A DNA stretch of 64,000 bases from Nesterenkonia lacusekhoensis (GCF_017876395.1 NZ_JAGINX010000001.1:434001-498000), one strand, 5' to 3'; positions 17,768 to 28,894 are shown, numbered from the stretch's first letter. The notes: a model not told the origin generated them from the letters alone. Numbers and translations: made by a program.

Positions 17768-19087
17768 CTATCCGTTCTCGCGGAGGATGTCGGCGGCTGT
17801 GCGCAGCGCGCCGAGCAGGTCGTCGAAGAGGTCCTCGGCGTCCTCGATCCCCACGGAGAGTCGGATCAGCCCCTCCGGTACGGTCTCGGGCTCTCCGGGG
17901 TGACGACGACGCCGCTCAGCCAGAGACTCGACGCCGCCCAGGCTGGTGGCGGGGGTCCACAGGCGCAGGTTCTCCAGCACGGCGTCGGCGGCCTGTCTGC
18001 TGCCGGTGTCGAGGGTGACGATGGCGCCGAATCCGCCCAGCTGCGCCGAGGCGCGCGCATGCTGGGGATGGCTGGGCAGACCTGGGTAGGAGACTGAGCG
18101 CAGCGGCAGCGTGGCCTCAGAGGTCAGGGCCTCCAGCCGTCGGGCCAGGTCGCCGGCGTTCTTCTCGGCGGCATCCAGGCGGATGGCTAGGGTGCGGGCC
18201 CCGCGCAGTGCCAGGAAGACCTCCATCGGTCCGGGGATGGTGCCGTGGAGGTTCCGGTGGGCGTGCAGGCGTCGGTGCAGCTCCGGATCTGAGGTGACGG
18301 CCGCCCCCATGATGACGTCCGAGTGGCCGGAGAGGAATTTGGTCACCGAGTGGACCACGATGTCGGCGCCGTGCTCGAGCGGCCGCTGGCGCAGCGGGGT
18401 GGCGAACGTGTTGTCCACGGCGGTGAGGATGCCGTGGCGCCGGGCCTCGGCGGTCAGGGCGGGGAGGTCGGCGACCTCGAGCATCGGATTGGTGGGGGAC
18501 TCGATCCAGAGCAGGACCTCCGCCTCCTGACCGCGGGCCAGCGAGGCGACCTCATCCAACGTGGCCCTGACCTGGTCGGTCTCGGCGATGTCCACCCGAT
18601 GCAGAGTGATCATGCCCTTGTCGGCCATCTGCTGGGCCATCGTGAAGAAGCCCATATAGGAGTGCGTGGGCAGGATGACGTGGCTGCCCAGGGGCAGCAG
18701 GTTCAGCACGGCGGAGATGGCCGAGAGTCCGGAGGAGAAGAGCAGAGCCGGCGGGATCTCCGGGGACTGCGGGGCTCCGGCTCTGACGTCGCTGTCGCTT
18801 GCTGCGCCGCCGTCGTTGGCTGCGCGGCTGCCGTCGGCCGACGAGCCCGCGCCGGCGAGAGACGAGCGGGTCCCGGCTTCGAGTCCCGCGATCAGCTCCT
18901 CCAAGGGCCTGAAGGAGGGGATGCCTTCGCGCGCGTAGACCTGCGGCTGGTCCACGCTGGGGCGGTAGGTGTAGGTGGAGGTGAAGTCCACCGGCGGGTT
19001 CACCGGGGAGTTGGGCTCATGGGGCCGGCCGGCGGAGACGACGAAGGTCCGCTCAGTCTGCCGGTGGTGCTGGTTCTCGCTGCTCAC
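17768..19087 (-). CDS. PLP-dependent Cys/Met-metabolism enzyme (cystathionine gamma-synthase/lyase-like)
   Basis: A 439-residue trans-sulfuration family enzyme. PLP contacts are visible: FSSGLSAIS phosphate loop, Asp225 in VDNTFATP and the Schiff-base Lys250 in HSVTKFLSGHSD. The SVGIEDAEDLF ending is typical. It may act as cystathionine gamma-synthase, gamma-lyase or methionine gamma-lyase; sequence alone does not decide. A 35-40 residue Ala/Gly/Ser/Asp insert (about 73-110) interrupts the domain before the PALLFSSG motif. I chose the GTG at 19087 because a -10 box TACGGT is six bases upstream and longer frames run through the promoter region. Confidence 0.88.
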   Translation of the reverse strand: MSSENQHHRQTERTFVVSAGRPHEPNSPVNPPVDFTSTYTYRPSVDQPQVYAREGIPSFRPLEELIAGLEAGTRSSLAGAGSSADGSRAANDGGAASDSDVRAGAPQSPEIPPALLFSSGLSAISAVLNLLPLGSHVILPTHSYMGFFTMAQQMADKGMITLHRVDIAETDQVRATLDEVASLARGQEAEVLLWIESPTNPMLEVADLPALTAEARRHGILTAVDNTFATPLRQRPLEHGADIVVHSVTKFLSGHSDVIMGAAVTSDPELHRRLHAHRNLHGTIPGPMEVFLALRGARTLAIRLDAAEKNAGDLARRLEALTSEATLPLRSVSYPGLPSHPQHARASAQLGGFGAIVTLDTGSRQAADAVLENLRLWTPATSLGGVESLAERRRRHPGEPETVPEGLIRLSVGIEDAEDLFDDLLGALRTAADILRENG

Positions 19088-19093
19088 ACTGCC

Positions 19094-19099
19094 ACCGTA
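19094..19099 (-). promoter_or_regulatory. -10 box of PLP enzyme gene, leaderless arrangement
   Basis: On the minus strand TACGGT, then GGCAGT, then the GTG start: the mRNA should begin at the start codon. A degenerate copy of the GGTACGCGATTC motif (19095-19107) overlaps this box. Confidence 0.55.
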
Positions 19100-19121
19100 C
19101 GGGATTCCCGCCGCTCGCTCG

Positions 19122-19193
19122 CGAATTGCGTACCTCATTCTCGACAATGCCGTCCCCGACTCTCCTATTCGCGACAATCCGGTACGCGATTCG
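19122..19193. repeat. palindromic unit L upstream of the AbiEi/DUF559 gene
   Basis: CGAATTGCGTACC (19122-19134) and its inverted partner GGTACGCGATTCG (19181-19193) are separated by 46 bases. A further copy GGTACACGTTTCG lies at 19197-19209, and a pair of direct repeats ATTCkCGACAATsCsG lies inside (19137 and 19167, 30 bases apart). A unit with the same arms and the same 46-base spacing follows the gene (20287-20358). The unit sits in the 232-base gap between divergent genes. Confidence 0.7.
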
Positions 19194-19318
19194 GTCGGTA
19201 CACGTTTCGGGACGGAGATTCCTCCAGAAACGGCGGATGGGAGTTGCGCCGCGCGCGGGAATCCACAGTTCTTGAAGCGTTCGACAGCAGTCGAATCCTC
19301 ACGCCCCATGCTCCCTGT

Positions 19319-20284
19319 ATGCGAACTCCTGGCCTCCTTCCGTCAGTCCTGAGAGACGGGCCTTTCACCAGAGCCGAAGCCCTCGCGCTCGGAGTCACTG
19401 ACAGCCGCTTGCGTGCGAAAGACATCCGCCGTGTGGCCCATGGGACTTACGAGGTGTTGGACCGGCTCGGTCCGGGCAGCAGCGCGGGGGTGTCAGTCGA
19501 CGCAGGCGACGCGTCGCAGGCCCCTGACCTGGGTATTTTGCGCGCTCTCTGCTCGAGGAGTCCGCAGGTCTGGGTCAGTCACGTCACTGCAGCCCAGCTC
19601 TATGAGTTGCCTCTTCCGCCGCGATTCGGTGCGTGGCCCCTGCATCTGAGCGGCTTCGGTCGGTCACATCGGAGCTCGGAAGACCCGCAGATCCGCCTTC
19701 ATCGGGCACGGCATGCGGCGCCGTTGGCGCATCACGACGGCGTCCGTGTCACCCAAGCGCACTGGGTCTTCGTCGAGATGGCCGCTCTGCTGACGGTGGA
19801 TGAGCTCGTCGTGCTCGGCGACCGGTTGGTCAGGGAACCGCACCGGGACCTGGAGGTACAGACTGAGCCGATGGCCGGCGTCGGGGATATCCGCGCAGCG
19901 GTGCGACGTGGCAGGGGGCGGACCGGCATCGCCCGGGCCCGCCAGGCGGCGGAGATGGTGCGCGTGGGCGCCGACTCGCCGCCGGAGACGCTGATGCGCC
20001 TTGCTCTGCTCAGGGCTGGGTTGCCTGAACCGGAGCTGCAGGTCCGGCTGAGGCCGCAGGAGCGCTACTCTCCGGTGAGTGACGCCGGGTATCGGGAGAA
20101 GAGAATCGCCCTGCAGTACGAGGGCGCGCACCATTTCGTCCCGGAGCAGCAGGCGAAGGACGAGCGTCGTAATGCCGAATTCCGGGCTGACGGGTGGGAC
20201 GTGTTGCTCGCAAATCGCACGGACTTCCGAGATGGATTCGCAGCGTTCACCCGACGCGTTCTTCGACTCCACTCCTCTAGATGA
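19319..20284 (+). CDS. AbiEi-type HTH plus DUF559 endonuclease-fold protein
   Basis: A 321-residue protein. Residues 1-50 resemble the N-terminal winged-helix domain of AbiEi antitoxins (GPFTRAEALALGV..IRRVAHGTYEVL). The C-terminal 100 residues match DUF559, a Vsr-like nuclease fold: SDAGYREKRIALQYEGAHH, then Q..D..R and the GWDVL strand. No partner toxin gene is adjacent. The start at 19319 opens the domain; an upstream extension would lie across the PLP enzyme gene and was rejected. The local sequence is more AT-rich than its neighbours and palindromic units border both ends, which hints at horizontal movement. Confidence 0.8.
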   Translation: MRTPGLLPSVLRDGPFTRAEALALGVTDSRLRAKDIRRVAHGTYEVLDRLGPGSSAGVSVDAGDASQAPDLGILRALCSRSPQVWVSHVTAAQLYELPLPPRFGAWPLHLSGFGRSHRSSEDPQIRLHRARHAAPLAHHDGVRVTQAHWVFVEMAALLTVDELVVLGDRLVREPHRDLEVQTEPMAGVGDIRAAVRRGRGRTGIARARQAAEMVRVGADSPPETLMRLALLRAGLPEPELQVRLRPQERYSPVSDAGYREKRIALQYEGAHHFVPEQQAKDERRNAEFRADGWDVLLANRTDFRDGFAAFTRRVLRLHSSR

Positions 20285-20286
20285 GC

Positions 20287-20358
20287 AGAATTGTGTGCCG
20301 CACCAGTGTGAATAGGGGGATTGCGTCCTTCAATCACTTCAATTGGGTACACAATTCG
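20287..20358. repeat. palindromic unit R downstream of the AbiEi/DUF559 gene
   Basis: AGAATTGTGTGCC (20287-20299) and GGTACACAATTCG (20346-20358) are inverted with 46 bases between them, exactly as in the upstream unit. Read in opposite orientation, the loops also share CCTATTC at the same position. The unit begins three bases after the gene's stop codon. Confidence 0.7.
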
Positions 20359-20389
20359 ACGCGGCTTCAGCCGCCCGCGCTGCCCGACG

Positions 20390-21046
20390 TCACTCGCTGT
20401 AGCGGGAGTCCCACTCGCCGGTGACCAGGTACTCGACCTTCTTCGCGACGGCGACGCCGTGGTCCCCGAAGCGTTCGAAGAAGCGGCTGGTCAGCACACA
20501 GTCGGCCGTCGTCGCCGCCGAGGCGTCCCACTCATCGGTGGCGATCACGGTGAAGATCCCGGCGTGGAGCTCGTTGATCTGCTCATTGAGCGACATGATC
20601 TTCTCCACCAGATCCATCTCGCGAGTCTCCAGCAGCTTCGTGACGTGGTCGGCCACGGCGAAGGAGTGCTTGGCCATCTGCTCGTAGGTGGAGTGGAGCT
20701 GAGCCGGGGCGACCTGGTCCGGGTAGCGCAGCCGTACCAGCTGTGCGATGTGCCGGGCCAGGTCGCCCATGCGCTCCAGGGAGGTGCTCATTCGGAGTGC
20801 GCCCACGATCACGCGCAGGTCCGAGGCCACCGGTCCCTGGAGTGCGAGCAGGTCGATCGCCTTCTCGTCCAGCTCGACCTGCAGTCTGTCGATCTGCGTG
20901 TCAGCGGCGATGACTTCCTCAGCCAGCTGCACGTCAGCGCTCTCGAAGGACACATACGCCCGGTCCATGGCAGTGGACACCAAAGAGGAGATCTCGATCA
21001 GCTGTTCGCCGAGGTTCTGCAGATCTGCTTGGAAGAGCTTGCGCAC
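20390..21046 (-). CDS. phoU: phosphate-signalling regulator PhoU
   Basis: A 218-residue cytoplasmic all-helical protein with two three-helix PhoU repeats, recognisable from VRKLFQxDLxxLGEQL at the start, E/D-rich helix ends (ISSLVSTAMDRA, ADTQIDRLQ) and RFFERFGDHGVAVAKKVEYL near the end. PhoU links the Pst transporter to the sensor kinase and keeps the Pho response off when phosphate is ample. The GTG at 21046 has AAAGGA upstream; the longer frame starting at 21106 is unlikely. It is divergent from senX3, with a PHO-box-like repeat between them. No pst genes lie nearby. Confidence 0.95.
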   Translation of the reverse strand: MRKLFQADLQNLGEQLIEISSLVSTAMDRAYVSFESADVQLAEEVIAADTQIDRLQVELDEKAIDLLALQGPVASDLRVIVGALRMSTSLERMGDLARHIAQLVRLRYPDQVAPAQLHSTYEQMAKHSFAVADHVTKLLETREMDLVEKIMSLNEQINELHAGIFTVIATDEWDASAATTADCVLTSRFFERFGDHGVAVAKKVEYLVTGEWDSRYSE

Positions 21047-21127
21047 GTGAACGGGGTCCTTTCGTTGAGCATCATGGGCCGGTGCCCGACTGGGGCTGCT
21101 CCCCATCGGGACAGTCTGCTCCCCGCG

Positions 21128-21179
21128 GGTGAACGCTCCGGATCACAGCAGTCGACGCTCAGGTGAACGTCAGTTGAAC
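21128..21179. promoter_or_regulatory. PHO-box-like direct repeats between phoU and senX3
   Basis: GGTGAAC at 21162-21168 and GTTGAAC at 21173-21179 are 11 bases apart, and another GGTGAAC lies at 21128-21134, 34 bases upstream (about three units). On the complementary strand these read GTTCAAC and GTTCACC, the form of the 11-base repeat bound by Streptomyces PhoP. The regulator here would be RegX3, autoregulating the divergent promoters; that step is inference. Confidence 0.6.
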
Positions 21180-21227
21180 GCCTGGCATCGTGTCCGGCTC
21201 AGGGCGACGCGCATATGAACGCATGCA

Positions 21228-21233
21228 TAAGCT
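21228..21233 (+). promoter_or_regulatory. senX3 -10 box, leaderless arrangement
   Basis: TAAGCT is followed by GTAGGG and then the GTG at 21240, which puts the expected transcription start on the start codon. No Shine-Dalgarno fits that GTG. Confidence 0.55.
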
Positions 21234-21239
21234 GTAGGG

Positions 21240-22517
21240 GTGGACCCCTTGATCATCGCGACCATCTCCGGCGTCGTCGGCCTCGCACTCGGCGTCGTCG
21301 GGATGCACGCCTTCCGGGTCAGCGAACGGCAGCGCGCCGCGGGCATCGATGTGGACGAGCCTACGATGCCGGAGGGCGCCACCGAAGTCCTGGCCTCGCT
21401 GGGACTGGCCTATATCGTGGTGGACACCGTGGACGGCGTCGTGCGCGCCAATCCCTCGGCCTACGCCTTCGGCCTGGTCCGTGGTCACACGGTGGTGCAT
21501 CAGGAGCTGCTGAACCTGACTGCCAGGGTCCGCGCCGACGGCGTCATCATCGACCAGGAATATGAGCTCCCGCGCGGCCTGCGCGGGGAGATGTCCATCG
21601 TGGTCCACCTGAGGGTGGCCCCGCTGGGCGACGAATACATCCTGATCCTGGCCGACGATCGCACCGAGTTCTCGCGGATCGAGGCGGTCCGCAATGACTT
21701 CGTCGCCAACGTCTCCCACGAGCTGAAGACCCCGGTCGGCGCGATCAGTCTGCTCACCGAGACCATCGAGGACGCGGCCGACGACCCCGAGGCCGTCACC
21801 CGCTTTTCGCAGCGCCTCCACAAAGAGTCCCGTCGCCTGGCGGCCCTGGTCCAGGACATCATCGAGCTCTCCCGCGTCCAGGGCAAGAACATCGTCCACC
21901 AGGGCACTCCGGTGGATCTCCACGAGGTCCTCTCCGAGGCTGCGGACCGCTCCCGGCTGCCCGCGGAGTCGAAGAACATCGAGATCCGCCTCGGCGGGTC
22001 TCTGCCCCGACGGGTCCACGGCGACGGCGACCAGCTGATGATGGCCTTTCGGAACCTCATCGACAACGCCGTACGCTATTCACCGGAGAACACCCGGGTG
22101 GGGATCGGGCTGTCCTCTCGGGATGGGATCGCCCAGGTGACCATCACCGACCAGGGGATCGGGATCGCCCAGGAGGACCAGGAGCGGATCTTCGAACGCT
22201 TCTACCGGGTGGACACTGCTCGCTCTCGCCAGACCGGCGGGACAGGGCTGGGCCTGAGCATCGTCAAACACGTGATCAGCAACCACGGCGGTGAGGTCTC
22301 CCTCTGGTCCCAGCAGGGCAGGGGGTCCACCTTCACCGTCCGTCTGCCGGAGCTCGACGAGTCCATGGACAGCGTGGACCTGCCCAGCAGCTCACGGACG
22401 GAGCCGGAGGGGCAGCCGTCCGATCAGAACCCGCAGCGGCACGCTGCATCGGAGACACCGCACCGCACACCAGCACCTGACAGCCCAGGATCTGATCCAG
22501 CAGGAGGAAAAGAGTGA
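21240..22517 (+). CDS. senX3: phosphate-sensing histidine kinase
   Basis: A 425-residue membrane sensor kinase. A single N-terminal membrane helix (about 3-25) is followed by a PAS-like domain (about 45-145), a HisKA domain with phospho-acceptor His160 in VSHELKTP, and an HATPase domain with the N-box NLIDNAVRY, DQGIGI, FERFYR and GGTGLGLSIV. The Pro/Glu-rich C-terminal 50 residues are variable. Adjacent phoU and regX3 identify it as the SenX3 type. Its stop overlaps the regX3 start. Confidence 0.94.
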   Translation: MDPLIIATISGVVGLALGVVGMHAFRVSERQRAAGIDVDEPTMPEGATEVLASLGLAYIVVDTVDGVVRANPSAYAFGLVRGHTVVHQELLNLTARVRADGVIIDQEYELPRGLRGEMSIVVHLRVAPLGDEYILILADDRTEFSRIEAVRNDFVANVSHELKTPVGAISLLTETIEDAADDPEAVTRFSQRLHKESRRLAALVQDIIELSRVQGKNIVHQGTPVDLHEVLSEAADRSRLPAESKNIEIRLGGSLPRRVHGDGDQLMMAFRNLIDNAVRYSPENTRVGIGLSSRDGIAQVTITDQGIGIAQEDQERIFERFYRVDTARSRQTGGTGLGLSIVKHVISNHGGEVSLWSQQGRGSTFTVRLPELDESMDSVDLPSSSRTEPEGQPSDQNPQRHAASETPHRTPAPDSPGSDPAGGKE

Positions 22518-23194
22518 CCAGGATTCTCATCGTCGAAGACGAGGCCTCATTCTCAGAGGCTCTCGCGTACACCCTTGAGAAGGAGGGGTACGACGTCACT
22601 GTGGCCGAAGATGGAGTCTCCGCAGTCGATGTCTTCGACCAGGAGGGCGCCGACCTGGTCCTCCTGGACCTGATGCTCCCGGGACAGCCGGGCACTGAGG
22701 TCTGCCGGCAGATCCGGCAGCGCTCGCAGGTCCCGGTGATCATGCTGACCGCCAAAGATTCTGAGATCGACAAGGTGGTCGGGCTGGAGCTCGGAGCCGA
22801 CGACTACGTGACCAAGCCGTATTCCTCGCGCGAGCTGCTGGCCCGGGTCCGCGCCGTGCTGCGCCGTCACGTGGACACCGACATCGACGAGGGCTCGATG
22901 GTCTCTGCCGGGCCTGTCCGGATGGACGTGGAGCGTCACACGGTGGAGGTCGGGGGAGAGGCCGCCTCCCTGCCGCTGAAAGAGTTCGAACTGCTGGAGA
23001 TGCTGCTGCGCAACGCCGGCCGTGTGCTCACCCGTGGACAGCTCATCGACCGCGTCTGGGGCTCGGACTATGTGGGGGACACCAAGACTCTCGACGTCCA
23101 TGTGAAGCGGCTGCGGGCCAAGCTGGAGCCGGACCCCTCCAACCCTCGCTACCTGATCACCGTCCGCGGCCTGGGCTATAAGTTCGAGGCATGA
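22514..23194 (+). CDS. regX3: phosphate response regulator
   Basis: A 226-residue OmpR-type regulator. The receiver domain shows the acidic pair Glu8/Asp9 in VEDE, the phospho-acceptor Asp52 in LLDLMLPG, and LTAKDSE. The C-terminal winged helix begins near residue 130 with the LPLKEFELLEMLLRN and VDVHVKRLRAKLE-type motifs (here LDVHVKRLRAKLE). It is the partner of the upstream kinase and likely controls high-affinity phosphate uptake. The GTG start overlaps the senX3 stop by four bases. Confidence 0.95.
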   Translation: MTRILIVEDEASFSEALAYTLEKEGYDVTVAEDGVSAVDVFDQEGADLVLLDLMLPGQPGTEVCRQIRQRSQVPVIMLTAKDSEIDKVVGLELGADDYVTKPYSSRELLARVRAVLRRHVDTDIDEGSMVSAGPVRMDVERHTVEVGGEAASLPLKEFELLEMLLRNAGRVLTRGQLIDRVWGSDYVGDTKTLDVHVKRLRAKLEPDPSNPRYLITVRGLGYKFEA

Positions 23195-23252
23195 CCTGCG
23201 GGAGGCAGGCAGCTGCGCCGACTTCGGAGATTCCCGGCACCGCAGAGCGCGT

Positions 23253-23258
23253 TAGACT
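23253..23258 (+). promoter_or_regulatory. purH -10 box
   Basis: TAGACT in the context TTAGACTGG, 39 bases before the purH ATG. The same TTAGACTGG occurs upstream of glyA, another gene of purine/one-carbon supply. The -35 is not clear. Confidence 0.45.
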
Positions 23259-23297
23259 GGACCCTGGTCAGATCCGGTCTTGAGGTCAGGAGTGTGT

Positions 23298-24932
23298 ATG
23301 AGCACCACAGAGAACAGCCAGCCGATCCGCCGAGCTCTGATCTCCGTCTATGACAAGACCGGTCTGGATGACCTTGCCAAGGGTCTGCACAGCGCCGGCG
23401 TCGAGCTGGTCTCCACCGGCTCCACCGCCAAGCGGATCGCCGCGGCCGGCGTCCCGGTCACGGAGGTCTCAGAGGTCACCGGTTTCCAGGAGTGCCTGGA
23501 CGGTCGGGTCAAGACCCTGCATCCTCGCGTGCATGCCGGCATCCTGGCCGACCGCCGCCGTGAGGATCACCGGGAGCAGCTCGACGAGCTGGAGATCCAG
23601 CCCTTCGACCTGGTGATCGTGAACCTCTACCCCTTCGCCGACACGGTGGCCTCGGGAGCATCCGAGGACCAGATCGTCGAGCAGATCGACATCGGCGGGC
23701 CCTCCATGGTCCGTGCCGCTGCGAAGAACCACGCCTCAGTGGCCGTGGTCGTGGACCCGCTGCGCTACGGAGAGGTCCTCGCGGCCGCACAGGACGGCGG
23801 CTTCACCCTGCAGGCCCGCAAGCGTCTGGCCGCCCTGGCCTTCGCCCACACCGCCGCCTATGACACGGCCGTGGCCCGCTGGACCTCGCAGCAGTTCGAC
23901 GACGACTTCGACGCCTCCAGCCTCCCCGCCTCCCCGTTGGGGACCGATGACAAGAAGCTGCAGTTCCCGCCCTATGCCGGTCTGGCGCTGGAGCGGGTCA
24001 CCGGCCTGCGCTACGGAGAGAACTCCCACCAGCCGGCCGCGCTCTACGCCGAGACCCAGGGCCGGCCCGGCCTGGCTCAGGCGGAGACGCTGCACGGCAA
24101 GGCGATGAGCTACAACAACTACGTCGACGCCGACGCGGCGGTCCGCACCGCCTTCGACTTCTCTGAGCCGGCGGTGGCGATCATCAAACACGCCAACCCC
24201 TGCGGTGTTGCCACGGCGTCCACTGTGGCAGAGGCTCACCAGAAGGCGCACGCCTGCGATCCGCTCTCTGCCTTCGGCGGCGTCATCGCCGCGAACCGTC
24301 CGGTGACCCGGGAGATGGCCGAGACCGTCTCCGGGATCTTCACCGAAGTGGTCGTGGCCCCGGACTTCGAGGATGAGGCGCTGGAGATCCTCTCCCGCAA
24401 GAAGAACATCCGTCTGCTGAAGCTGGCCGAGGGGCACAGCCGCGAACGCGTGGAGTACAAGCAGATCTCCGGTGGCATGCTGCTGCAGGCCTCCGACGCT
24501 CTGGACGCCGACGGCGACCACCCGGAGAACTGGAAGCTAGCCGCCGGCCCGGCCGCCGATGAGCAGACTCTGGCCGATCTGGCCTTCGCCTGGCGCGCCG
24601 TGCGGTCGGTGAAGTCCAACGCGATCCTGTTGGCCGATCAGGAGGCCACGGTGGGCATCGGCATGGGACAGGTCAACCGCTTGGACTCCTGCCGTCTGGC
24701 CGTGCAGCGGGCCAACACGCTGGCCGGCGACGGCGTGGACCGTGCTCGCGGCTCCGTGGCGGCATCGGATGCCTTCTTCCCCTTCGCCGACGGGCTCCAG
24801 AGCCTGATCGCCGCCGGAGTGCGCGCCGTGGTGCAGCCTGGCGGATCTCAGCGTGATGAGGAGGTCGTCGCCGCCGCTGAGGAGGCTGGCCTGACCATGT
24901 ATCTGACCGGGGCCCGTCACTTCTTCCACTGA
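23298..24932 (+). CDS. purH: bifunctional AICAR transformylase/IMP cyclohydrolase
   Basis: Catalyses the last two steps of purine synthesis, AICAR to IMP, using 10-formyl-THF. The 544-residue protein has the N-terminal MGS-like cyclohydrolase domain (about 15-150, with [23 protein letters not shown] and [15 protein letters not shown]). The transformylase part shows [20 protein letters not shown] and the ending [19 protein letters not shown] chose the ATG at 23298 with AGGAG seven bases upstream; the frame's earlier start has no site. It stands alone rather than in a pur operon. Confidence 0.96.
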   Translation: MSTTENSQPIRRALISVYDKTGLDDLAKGLHSAGVELVSTGSTAKRIAAAGVPVTEVSEVTGFQECLDGRVKTLHPRVHAGILADRRREDHREQLDELEIQPFDLVIVNLYPFADTVASGASEDQIVEQIDIGGPSMVRAAAKNHASVAVVVDPLRYGEVLAAAQDGGFTLQARKRLAALAFAHTAAYDTAVARWTSQQFDDDFDASSLPASPLGTDDKKLQFPPYAGLALERVTGLRYGENSHQPAALYAETQGRPGLAQAETLHGKAMSYNNYVDADAAVRTAFDFSEPAVAIIKHANPCGVATASTVAEAHQKAHACDPLSAFGGVIAANRPVTREMAETVSGIFTEVVVAPDFEDEALEILSRKKNIRLLKLAEGHSRERVEYKQISGGMLLQASDALDADGDHPENWKLAAGPAADEQTLADLAFAWRAVRSVKSNAILLADQEATVGIGMGQVNRLDSCRLAVQRANTLAGDGVDRARGSVAASDAFFPFADGLQSLIAAGVRAVVQPGGSQRDEEVVAAAEEAGLTMYLTGARHFFH

Positions 24933-25120
24933 GAGACATTCTCCAGCTGCCCGCAGCGGCCGGGCTGAGACAGGGGCGCAGGAGTCCTCCAGAGAGCGAG
25001 CGTGAGATGAGTCGATCCAGTACCTAGCCCCTCGGCGCAGACCTGCTTGGGTCATGGCGCCGGTGGGGCATGCCGTGACCACTAGCAGACCTCTGAAGCT
25101 GATGAAGGAGGCACTGTTCG

Positions 25121-26455
25121 ATGACCGAACAGCTCGATGACCTGGAGGACATGATCCGTGGCGAGCGGCTGCGCGATCTGCGTACGTCGCTGGATGCCCT
25201 GAGCACAGGCGCCGTCGTCGATTTTCTGGAGCGCCTCGGCGTCAAAGACCGTGCGGTGACCTTCCGTCTGCTGCCCAAAGACACCGCTGTCGAAGTCCTG
25301 GACATGCTGGACCAGTCCCTGCAGCGCGAGATCATCGAGGGGCTCAAAGACCTCGACGTCGCGCACTTCTTCGAATCCCTGGACCCGGACGACCGTGTCC
25401 GTCTGATGGACGAGATGCCGGCGTCGGTGGCGCGGAAGATGATGCGTCATCTGGATCCGCGCGAGCGCAGCCTGACCAACATCGTGCTGGGCTATCCGGA
25501 AGGAACCATCGGGCGCCAGATGTCCCCGGAGTTCGTGGCGCTGCCCGAACGCTGGACCGTCTCCCAAGCGATGGAGAAGATCCGCCGCTCCGGTCAGGAC
25601 GCAGAGACCCTCTACACGCTTCCCGTGGTGGACCGTGCTCGGCTGCTCAAAGGGGTGGTCTCACTGCGCGAGCTGGTCTCCTCTGATGATGACGTCCTCA
25701 TCGAAGAGCTCATGGCGGAGGCCGACTCGGTCGACGCCGACCACGACGCTGAGGACGCCGCGCGCCTGTGTGCCGATCGTAAGCACCTGGCCATGCCGGT
25801 GACCGATAAGGAGCACCGGGTCGTCGGCATCTTCACCGTGGATGACGCGCTGGACATCTTGGAACGGGCAGAGACCGAGGATGCGGCCCGTCACGGTGGT
25901 GCTGAGCCGCTGAACCGTCCCTACCTCTCCACTCCGGTGCTGCACCTGATGCGGCTGCGCGTGGTCTGGCTGCTGGTCCTCGCCGTGGGTGCCACGCTGA
26001 CGGTGACCGTGCTGGACCGGTTCGAAGACACGTTGGGCTCCGTAGTGGTGCTGGCGCTGTTCGTGCCGCTGCTGATCGGAACCGGCGGCAATGTCGGCAA
26101 CCAGGCGGCCACCACCATCACTCGGGCGTTGGCCTTGGGGGACGTCGCCACCAGAGACGTGTTCAGAGTCCTCTGGCGAGAATTCCGTGTGGGCGTGACC
26201 CTGGGAGGGTCGCTCGGCGTGCTCGCGGTGATCCTGGTGGGACTGATCTATGGCTGGGACGTCGGCGCCGTCATCGGGCTGACGATGCTCACCCTGTGCT
26301 CCCTGGCGGCCTCAGTGGGCGGTCTGATGCCGCTGTTGGCCAAGAAGCTCGGCTTCGACCCGGCGGTCTTCGCGAACCCCTTCATCGCCACGTTCGTCGA
26401 TGCCACCGGTCTGGTCATCTACTTCCTGATCGCCCAGACCATCCTGGGCATCTGA
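25121..26455 (+). CDS. mgtE: magnesium transporter MgtE
   Basis: A 444-residue Mg2+ channel/transporter. An N-terminal helical superhelix domain (about 1-130, LKDLDVAHFFESLDPDD) is followed by two CBS domains (about 135-260) that gate it, and by five membrane helices (about 275-444). The pore-region motif GTGGNVGNQAATTI and the ending FVDATGLVIYF are present. GAAGGAGG lies upstream of the ATG. The 188-base gap before it shows no convincing magnesium riboswitch. Confidence 0.95.
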   Translation: MTEQLDDLEDMIRGERLRDLRTSLDALSTGAVVDFLERLGVKDRAVTFRLLPKDTAVEVLDMLDQSLQREIIEGLKDLDVAHFFESLDPDDRVRLMDEMPASVARKMMRHLDPRERSLTNIVLGYPEGTIGRQMSPEFVALPERWTVSQAMEKIRRSGQDAETLYTLPVVDRARLLKGVVSLRELVSSDDDVLIEELMAEADSVDADHDAEDAARLCADRKHLAMPVTDKEHRVVGIFTVDDALDILERAETEDAARHGGAEPLNRPYLSTPVLHLMRLRVVWLLVLAVGATLTVTVLDRFEDTLGSVVVLALFVPLLIGTGGNVGNQAATTITRALALGDVATRDVFRVLWREFRVGVTLGGSLGVLAVILVGLIYGWDVGAVIGLTMLTLCSLAASVGGLMPLLAKKLGFDPAVFANPFIATFVDATGLVIYFLIAQTILGI

Positions 26456-26561
26456 GCCGCCCTGGCCCTTCCCTGGCCCTGCGCGGGGACGCGGCGGTGC
26501 GCCGGCCGAGTCTGAGTCCGGGACCGGTCGTCACCGGGCGGTGGGCGCCGTCGTCGTCGGG

Positions 26562-28850
<2,289 letters not shown>

Positions 28851-28894
28851 TCGCCGAACATTCGGACCCTTCAGGGGTCTGACCAGGTCCGATG

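Noticed and set aside
18323-20284. single 653-residue plus-strand gene spanning the AbiEi/DUF559 region
   Set aside because: Its first 332 codons run antisense to the PLP enzyme gene and through the intergenic palindromes. The real domain begins at 19319.
19319-20284. complete AbiE toxin-antitoxin defence system
   Set aside because: Only the AbiEi-like HTH is present, joined to DUF559. No AbiEii nucleotidyltransferase gene lies nearby.
19122-20358. integron attC sites or an insertion sequence
   Set aside because: The palindromes lack the GTTRRRY core of attC, and the enclosed gene has no transposase motif. A mobile origin is kept only as a hypothesis.
23195-23297. ZTP/purine riboswitch upstream of purH
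   Set aside because: The gap is only about 100 bases, and I saw none of the conserved ZTP or purine aptamer motifs.
24933-25120. magnesium (M-box) riboswitch upstream of mgtE
   Set aside because: The 188-base gap contains no M-box core pattern that I can recognise; only GC-rich stretches.
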